Shown piece by piece: positions 58,542-64,000 of a stretch of DNA of 64,000 bases (position 1 is the stretch's first letter; every line of letters begins with the position of its first letter). Both the position numbers and the translations under genes were made by a program. Under the pieces are notes generated by a model. That model did no database searches, was not told the DNA's origin, and saw only the letters and a list, made by a program, of their open reading frames with translations. Source of the DNA: Polystyrenella longa (lineage in GTDB: Bacteria; Planctomycetota; Planctomycetia; Planctomycetales; Planctomycetaceae); assembly GCF_007750395.1 (NCBI RefSeq), contig NZ_CP036281.1, positions 5,231,001-5,295,000 of the forward strand, read 5' to 3'.

Positions 58542-60374
58542 GTGACGATTAAATCAAAGATAACCAGTTTGCTATATGGATCGATCGATCGGTCGGGGTC
58601 TCATCACGACTCCAACTTGTCGAAGCGACGGTCGATGCCAGCTGCCCCCACTTTGGAAACGCTTGAGGCTCGCTGCCTGCTGAGTGGGAATGCGCTTCCC
58701 ATTTCGACAGAGGAGATTCCGCTAGACGACGAGCAGCACATCGATTCCATCGACATGTTGCTGGGAGGGGAAGAAAACCATTCGAACTCGAGCCCCAACT
58801 TCGCCTCTTCACCGGCACAGGTAATTTCGAGCACCACACTTAACAATAATAACAACCGTCCCACTTCTGAAAATATCGCTGACAATTCCGGGGAAGGCAG
58901 TTTCGACCAGCTCTTTGATGATTTTTCCGAAGAGATGATGAGTGAGCAGGAAGGGGAGTTCTCTTACGGAGGAATGAATGGGGTCGAGATCCTTGATGAT
59001 GGAACTAGCATCGTCGCAAGCTCTCCCTCCGCGTTTTTGCTTTCCTCAAGAGCAAAGTCCAATGCCGCCGGAACGTTGCAGGCGAATAATGATCTGTCCG
59101 CCAGCACTTCTCCAGAATCGATCTCAATCAACTTGAGCGTGATGAAGGTACGATTCGACGTTCGAGATTTTGGAGCTGTCGGCGATGGTGTAACCGACGA
59201 CACCGCCGCACTGCAGGCCGCGCTTGATGCTGCCGCAGGGCAGGAACTATTCTTGGGAACGGGTACATATTTGATCTCGGACTCGCTTAAGATTTCTTCG
59301 AACACTCGCATGATTGGAGAAGGGTCCGGATCCGTTCTGCAGTTCACCTGGACTGACGGTTCTGAGGGGGGAGATTATTACCTAGGGAACAAGAACCGGT
59401 CGGACGAGACCAATGGTGACTACAACATCGAATTGCGAGACTTCAAACTGGTCGGAGGCAATTCGGGAAATCCCTACGGTGTCGCTACCGGTGTCATTAC
59501 TCACGGTATATTTCTGCGCCGCGTCACCAATGCGCTTGTCACCGGCGTAGAAATCCAAAAGACGAGTGGTTTCGCGATTTGCAATGTCGGTATGATCAAC
59601 GGCAAATTCACTAACAACATCATCCGGGACGTCGGACGAGATGGCATTACTTCTTTCCCGTTGATTAAAGATAATGACCCCAACTTCAATAACTATCCTC
59701 TCGATGGACTCGTTATTTCCAATAATCAGTTCTACAACCTGGGAGATGACGCGATTGCAGTCCATGCCGGCACTCGCACCTCGTTCAACCTGAATCATCC
59801 TCCACGCAACATCACAATCACAAACAATACGATTGTCGGTCGCATTACTGATCACGAGTTGGGACAGGGACGTGGTATTTGCTTAACGGGCGTGTGGGAT
59901 GCGACTGTCACGAACAACGATATCAGCAATACCGTTTCCACGGGAATTCTCATCACATCCTGGTATAACATTTCCGTAGACCCGGGCATGACGGATGAGG
60001 CGATTCGTAGCGATAACATTCTGATCTCCTCGAACACCATTAACGGGGCCGGGGCCTCCGAAGGGCTTTCGCGAGTGAAGTATGGGGTCCAAGTGAAAGG
60101 AGTCGATCGCATTCAGTTGTTGAGTAATATCATCGCTGATGCAGCAGATCGAGGTATGGATATTCGTAGCACTACGAATATTGATGTGATCGGAAATGAA
60201 GTGCGAGGGGCCTTGGGTAATGCGGCCATTCTCTTTGGAGGTGGATCCGCCTATGACGTCGTCAACGTTGTTGTCCGTAACAACGTCCTCGAACATTGGA
60301 GCGACCAGGCGCTGGTATTCTATCATGTTATTAACAGCATCGATGACAGCAATCTCATTTCGCTTTTGACTTAA
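58542..60374 (+). CDS. Surface beta-helix protein with LEPR-XLL-like N-terminus, pectate-lyase-3-like
   Basis: This 610-residue protein begins at a GTG. Residues about 37-50 read TLETLEARCLLSGNA, a variant of the LEPR-XLL motif (consensus LEPRxLLSxxP) that marks many large exported planctomycete proteins. A Ser/Asn-rich linker follows. From about 205 a pectate-lyase-3/right-handed beta-helix domain begins with DFGAVGDGVTDDTAALQAALDAA, then repeated Asn-rich rungs, for example NITITNNTIVGR and VTNNDISN. Such domains bind or cut polysaccharides. Catalytic residues cannot be assigned. The protein ends soon after the helix, without a C-terminal sorting or dockerin domain. Confidence 0.85.
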   Translation: MTIKSKITSLLYGSIDRSGSHHDSNLSKRRSMPAAPTLETLEARCLLSGNALPISTEEIPLDDEQHIDSIDMLLGGEENHSNSSPNFASSPAQVISSTTLNNNNNRPTSENIADNSGEGSFDQLFDDFSEEMMSEQEGEFSYGGMNGVEILDDGTSIVASSPSAFLLSSRAKSNAAGTLQANNDLSASTSPESISINLSVMKVRFDVRDFGAVGDGVTDDTAALQAALDAAAGQELFLGTGTYLISDSLKISSNTRMIGEGSGSVLQFTWTDGSEGGDYYLGNKNRSDETNGDYNIELRDFKLVGGNSGNPYGVATGVITHGIFLRRVTNALVTGVEIQKTSGFAICNVGMINGKFTNNIIRDVGRDGITSFPLIKDNDPNFNNYPLDGLVISNNQFYNLGDDAIAVHAGTRTSFNLNHPPRNITITNNTIVGRITDHELGQGRGICLTGVWDATVTNNDISNTVSTGILITSWYNISVDPGMTDEAIRSDNILISSNTINGAGASEGLSRVKYGVQVKGVDRIQLLSNIIADAADRGMDIRSTTNIDVIGNEVRGALGNAAILFGGGSAYDVVNVVVRNNVLEHWSDQALVFYHVINSIDDSNLISLLT

Positions 60375-60722
60375 GCCGGTCTCGATTCAGTGTGAATGAA
60401 TGACTTCCTAAAGCGCATTCCAGCTAACCGTAGCGTGTTCTGGCGGCGTAGCCTGCTGTATTTAAGGGCTTTCGGGACCGATAGCCGCCACACTTATCCT
60501 GGACAGGATCTAGATCTGTAGACCGATCCCTATAGGACAAATTGCGAGCAAACTCCGCTCCCTGGTCTCTTTTCGCCTCGACATCTTTTTCAGTGGGTCT
60601 ATTATTAAAGCCCCCTCCCACACAAGTCGTTATCTTTAGATGACGATTGTGTTCTACTACAATGAATAATTCGACATGCTAGACGAATCATGACGATTTT
60701 ATTTGGAGAGGGTATTCGCTCA
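60375..60722. other. Gap between beta-helix gene and DUF922-like gene
   Basis: These 348 bases contain no convincing gene or terminator. A short minus-strand ORF (60424-60621) has no ribosome binding site or family resemblance and was rejected. Confidence 0.4.
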
Positions 60723-62000
60723 ATGAATAACGTGCCTTATAAACTGACGACGAGCCACTTGATTTGGCTTGCCTGTCTGATCTTCCTGTGCGAGATCGTT
60801 ATTGCTGGCCCCGATGAGATCAAATCGCAGGCGCTGGAAAGCTGGAATCATAAACGGGACGAGGTTCGCTACCAGAATGCCATGCGGAAGGAATACATTG
60901 ACGTCTCTTCCCTCTTCTACGCACAGATGGGATCGTCCATTCCCGGTTATAATCGCCTGGAAGAACTGACCGGGAGCATTCCGATTGCTACAGAGCGGAA
61001 GGCAGACCCGCTGGTAGAAATTCCAGAAGGAACACAAGAAGGAGATGTTCTCTTCATTGAAGGGAAGCAACCGATGGCTCTGGTTTATATCGGGATGGAC
61101 TCGTTCCCGGATGCAACTCTGAAGTATCCGTTCTTTATCTATCCTTACCAGAACGGACTGGAGAAGAATACGTTTCCGCCACGTTATCACAAAGCCCTGC
61201 TGTCGGAAGATGAATTGGAAAAATACAAAGACCAGTTCAAGGAGATTGCGGATTCCGAACGAAAAGTAACCTGGCTAGCAGTTCGACAACGTGACGGGTT
61301 CCAACCCACATTTTCTCGCGACAACTTCCGAGGTAGCAAGTTTACGGTTTACCGGCATACGGGTGAAGTATCGACTCCTGCCGGGGAAGATTCCGTGGAT
61401 CGAAGTCCCCTCAAGAGAGAGGACATTCCTCTTTATGATCCACAAATTAAATTCCGTTTCGAACCGGTGAAGATCTATCATTACTCCCTTGAGGCAACCT
61501 CTCTGGAAGCAGTTTACGAGGTTTTGAATACGGACTCTGAGCGAATCCCGCTGATGAAGAAGAAGATCGCCGAAGTCCAAAAGAATTACACCAAGCCGGA
61601 TGGCGGGACGTTTGATCTGCAGAATAATGTCTCTTACGAGGATGGGCTCTTTGTGGGATTCTCTCCCGAATCCAGCGCGATTCAACTTTCGACAGAGACC
61701 CGGGACAGTTCCCAGGCTCACATGAAGAAAGCAACGTTCACGATGCAAGCTTTCATTTTACTTCCCCAGTGGGAAGGAGGATCTGCCGCCGAAAAGGCCG
61801 CGTGGCAGCAGACCTATGAAAAACTGCTCGACCACGAAATCGGCCATGCCAAGATCTGGAGAACGAACTGGACCGCTTGGGCAAAAAACCTCGAAGGTAA
61901 AACCTACGAAGAAGTTGTCGAACTAATCAAGAAGACATCGCAACAGGAACAGAAGGAGCAGGTTGAGTTCGACGAAAAGACCAATCATGGGTTGAAGTAA
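60723..62000 (+). CDS. Secreted DUF922-like zinc protease
   Basis: The ATG at 60723 (MNNVPYKLTTSHLIWLACLI) gives a signal peptide and follows GGAGAGG by 11 bases; the earlier ATG at 60690 has no ribosome binding site. The 425-residue protein ends in a region resembling DUF922: YSLEATSLEAVYEVLN, a central GTFDLQNNVSYE segment, and YEKLLDHEIGHAKIW, where HEIGH supplies a zincin-type HExxH metal site. The N-terminal 240 residues are unique, with several acidic patches and no known domain. DUF922 proteins are predicted secreted zinc proteases without a proven substrate. It is convergent with the msrBA gene (27-base gap). Confidence 0.78.
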   Translation: MNNVPYKLTTSHLIWLACLIFLCEIVIAGPDEIKSQALESWNHKRDEVRYQNAMRKEYIDVSSLFYAQMGSSIPGYNRLEELTGSIPIATERKADPLVEIPEGTQEGDVLFIEGKQPMALVYIGMDSFPDATLKYPFFIYPYQNGLEKNTFPPRYHKALLSEDELEKYKDQFKEIADSERKVTWLAVRQRDGFQPTFSRDNFRGSKFTVYRHTGEVSTPAGEDSVDRSPLKREDIPLYDPQIKFRFEPVKIYHYSLEATSLEAVYEVLNTDSERIPLMKKKIAEVQKNYTKPDGGTFDLQNNVSYEDGLFVGFSPESSAIQLSTETRDSSQAHMKKATFTMQAFILLPQWEGGSAAEKAAWQQTYEKLLDHEIGHAKIWRTNWTAWAKNLEGKTYEEVVELIKKTSQQEQKEQVEFDEKTNHGLK

Positions 62001-62027
62001 GAGAGCCCCTTTCACTCAATCGGCAAT

Positions 62028-63008
62028 CTATGCGGGAGAAGCCTCGGTCATTTCGGGAAAGTGTTCGCGGAACTTGGCCAGTTTGGGATCAATCACGGTG
62101 AAACAGTAAGGTTTGCCATTGTTGCGATTGTAGTAGTTCTGGTGTTCCTGTTCTGCTGGATAGAATGTATCCAACGGGGCGACCTCCGTAACGACCGGTT
62201 TGCCGAGTACCGCTTCCATTTCCTGAATTAGTTTTCCCGCGACCGACTTTTCTTCTTCATTCTGATAGAAGATGACACTGCGATACTGCGTTCCGCGGTC
62301 CGCTCCCTGCTGATTTAATGTCGTTGGATTATGTGTTCCCAGATGGACTCGGACAATTTCGCCAAAGGAGACGACTTCCGGATCGTATTTGACCTGGATC
62401 ACTTCAGCATGGCCCGTCGAACCAGTACAAACCTGGTTATAGGTTGGCTGTTGAACATCACCCCCACTATATCCGCTGGTAACTTCGGTTACCCCTTTGA
62501 TCCGCTGGAAGATCGCCTCGGTACACCAGAAGCAGCCACCACCAAAGGTAACCGAGGCAGCTGAGTTTTCTTCCTTCTGCAAAGCGACAGCATTAATGCA
62601 ATAACGCAAACCACTCGGTTCTGGCCCATCGGGAAAGACGTGACCCAAGTGGGCGTCGCATACATTACAGACGGTTTCTACACGCGTCATGCCATGGCTG
62701 GTATCTGTATTGTAAGCGACCACATTCTCCTGAACCGGCTGTGTGAACGATGGCCAACCCGTCCCACTGTCGAACTTTTCGGCAGAATCGAACAGCAACG
62801 TTCCACAGCAGACGCAGGCGTATCGGCCCGGTTCAAATCGATTGCACATGTCACTACTGAAAGCGCGTTCGGTTCCGTGTTTGCGGGTGACGCGGTATTG
62901 CTCGTCAGTGAGTGATTCGCGCCATTCGTCCTCGGACTTCATCAGCTTCCGCTCGATGGTTGGGTTTCCATTTTTGCCAAATTCCAGCACATCAGCCCAG
63001 GTCAGCAT
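62028..63008 (-). CDS. msrBA: Bifunctional methionine sulfoxide reductase, MsrB-MsrA fusion
   Basis: The ATG at 63008 (MLTWADVLEFGKNGNPTIERKL) is preferred to a TTG at 63029. The 326-residue protein has MsrB first (about 20-155), with zinc-binding CxxC pairs in YACVCCG and CNVCDAHLGHVFPDGP and the catalytic Cys in RYCIN. MsrA follows (about 165-315), with the catalytic GGCFWCTEAIF, GYSGGD and GHAEVIQVKYDP motifs. MsrB reduces the R and MsrA the S epimer of methionine sulfoxide, so one chain repairs both. The B-A order is the reverse of the MsrA-MsrB fusions known from, for instance, Neisseria PilB. No signal peptide is seen, so it is cytoplasmic. Both active sites are intact. Confidence 0.95.
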   Translation of the reverse strand: MLTWADVLEFGKNGNPTIERKLMKSEDEWRESLTDEQYRVTRKHGTERAFSSDMCNRFEPGRYACVCCGTLLFDSAEKFDSGTGWPSFTQPVQENVVAYNTDTSHGMTRVETVCNVCDAHLGHVFPDGPEPSGLRYCINAVALQKEENSAASVTFGGGCFWCTEAIFQRIKGVTEVTSGYSGGDVQQPTYNQVCTGSTGHAEVIQVKYDPEVVSFGEIVRVHLGTHNPTTLNQQGADRGTQYRSVIFYQNEEEKSVAGKLIQEMEAVLGKPVVTEVAPLDTFYPAEQEHQNYYNRNNGKPYCFTVIDPKLAKFREHFPEMTEASPA

Positions 63009-63329
63009 GGGATACTCACTTTCGATCAATTGATTAGCGGTTCTGAAACCCTTTGAGGGTCAAGCCCACCCTTGTTTTGCAGTCTCGAATTCAGACACAA
63101 CCGGATTTCAGGACGGTATCTAAATCAGTTCGGATTTTTACCGACAGTAGACTACTCGGTGTCTTCAGGATAGAAGAGACCGATCCCTCCGCTGAGGGTT
63201 CTCCGCAATTGTACGGAGCGACCGAAAGTTTACCAACCAGTAAAACGGTCACTTGAACCGTCCTGGGACGATAAACCTGGCCAGGACGGTTCATTTGCGA
63301 CATTCACTGTTTAATTAGACTCCGTTTAA
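63009..63329. other. Gap between dienelactone hydrolase and msrBA genes
   Basis: These 321 bases on the minus strand hold the end of the dienelactone hydrolase transcript (see the hairpin at 63255) and the msrBA promoter. ORFs are short on both strands and lack family resemblance. Confidence 0.4.
63255..63292 (-). terminator. Perfect 12-base hairpin after the dienelactone hydrolase gene
   Basis: GAACCGTCCTGG (63255-63266) pairs perfectly with CCAGGACGGTTC (63281-63292). It lies about 40 bases after the gene end on the minus strand. The following bases on that strand are A/G-rich and not a U-run, so it may act as a weak or Rho-assisted terminator or as 3' end protection. Confidence 0.5.
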
Positions 63330-64000
63330 TTACGACTTCAGGTTTTTGTTGAAGAACTCAATCGTGCGTGTCCACGCCAACCCCGCTGCCTGTTCGTCGT
63401 AGCGTGGAGTCGTGTCGTTGTGAAATCCGTGGTTAGTGTCGTCATAAACGAAATGCGTAAAGGGTTTATCCTGCTCTTCAAGCGCTGCCTCGAATGCAGG
63501 GGCGCCCGCGAGAATTCGTTCGTCTTTGGACGCATTATGAATGAGCAGTGGAGCATCGATTTTGGAGACATCTTCCAGTTCCGGTTGACGACCGTAAAAT
63601 GGAACGCCCGCATCGATGACATCGGGAATTCGAACGGCTAATTGGTAAACCATTCCGCCCCCGAAGCAAAACCCAACGGCTCCCACCTTTCCGGTAGAGA
63701 GTTCATGCGAATCGAGTAGCTTCGCTGCGGCGATGAAGTCTTCCGTCATCTCTTCGGAGTCTCGTTTTCGCTGCATCTCGCGGCCTTCCTCATCGTTCCC
63801 AGGATAACCTCCGAGGGGAGTGAGTGCATCAGGCGCAAGAGCAAGAAAACCGGCGACCGCCAGTCGACGAGCGACATCTTCGATGTAGGGATTCAATCCG
63901 CGGTTTTCATGGATGACTACGACTGCAGGAAACTTGTCTCCTTTCGCGGGATGGGCCAGCAACCCTTTCATTTCCCCCGCCCCCTTGGGGGAATCGTAGG
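63330..64000 (-). CDS. Dienelactone hydrolase family protein, N-terminus beyond window
   Basis: The frame stays open to the right edge ([14 protein letters not shown] at the edge), so the start lies outside; about 223 residues are visible. The ATG at 63971 is internal to the conserved N-terminal strand and should not be taken as the start. The alpha/beta hydrolase triad is complete: Cys in GFCFGGG (the nucleophile, where most hydrolases have Ser), Asp in NASKDERI and His in [23 protein letters not shown] is the usual oxyanion-hole strand. The family opens lactone rings of chlorocatechol breakdown products, but many members act on other esters. The next gene on the minus strand, downstream, is msrBA, separated by 321 bases with a hairpin. 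Confidence 0.9.
   Translation of the reverse strand, partial: YDSPKGAGEMKGLLAHPAKGDKFPAVVVIHENRGLNPYIEDVARRLAVAGFLALAPDALTPLGGYPGNDEEGREMQRKRDSEEMTEDFIAAAKLLDSHELSTGKVGAVGFCFGGGMVYQLAVRIPDVIDAGVPFYGRQPELEDVSKIDAPLLIHNASKDERILAGAPAFEAALEEQDKPFTHFVYDDTNHGFHNDTTPRYDEQAAGLAWTRTIEFFNKNLKS

Noticed and set aside
60424-60621. Minus-strand frame of 65 codons between the beta-helix and DUF922-like genes
   Set aside because: No ribosome binding site and no protein-like composition.

Overview
The window is most likely from a planctomycete (phylum Planctomycetota), judged from gene content: a 2318-residue protein with two complete UvrA modules in tandem, a Tat-exported DUF1501 protein, an extracellular beta-helix protein with an LEPR-XLL-like N-terminus, several Ser/Thr kinases with a membrane anchor, a BlaI/BlaR1-type pair, and many secreted proteins known only from their own sequence. 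Base composition is balanced. No rRNA, recognisable tRNA, insertion sequence, prophage or CRISPR array was seen, so this looks like ordinary chromosome with a few lineage-specific islands.

Layout. 1-6 kb: edge of a TMTC-like membrane glycosyltransferase, a divergent GT2 enzyme, a two-domain fasciclin protein and a DUF1501 protein. 5.8-11 kb: a radical SAM enzyme, a membrane Ser/Thr kinase, then CbiX, Obg and DinB in one direction. 11-16 kb: two tandem paralogous polytopic membrane proteins (Wzy/O-antigen-polymerase-like) and a second tail-anchored kinase. 15.8-23.5 kb: HAD phosphatase, Gfo/Idh/MocA oxidoreductase, RsmE, AI-2E-family transporter, an ACT/PFL protein pair and a His-rich secreted protein. 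23.9-28.2 kb: an NRAMP-related transporter, a likely small RNA, a zinc-finger membrane protein, and leuA.

28.5-36 kb holds two regulatory modules. One is a BlaI-BlaR1-large coiled-coil protein operon with palindromic operator sites. The other is a YtrA-type GntR repressor with an ABC exporter and a textbook promoter/operator. 36-48.8 kb: a secreted hypothetical protein, cobalamin adenosyltransferase, a HEAT/TPR protein, aldose epimerase, an M16 peptidase, a PhyH dioxygenase and an orphan membrane-fusion protein. 48.8-64 kb: the tandem UvrA, an LRR protein, the beta-helix protein, a DUF922-like zinc protease, an MsrB-MsrA fusion and a dienelactone hydrolase cut by the window edge.

The most notable finding is upstream of leuA. 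A 20-codon ORF with six Leu codons, four of them consecutive, is followed by segments that can form mutually exclusive 1:2, 2:3 and 3:4 (terminator) hairpins. This is the layout of ribosome-mediated leucine attenuation. Other points of interest are an apparent structured small RNA at 25.5 kb, a duplicated C-terminal extension on the double UvrA, an NRAMP relative without the usual metal-binding motifs, and a GT2 enzyme with a degenerate acidic motif.
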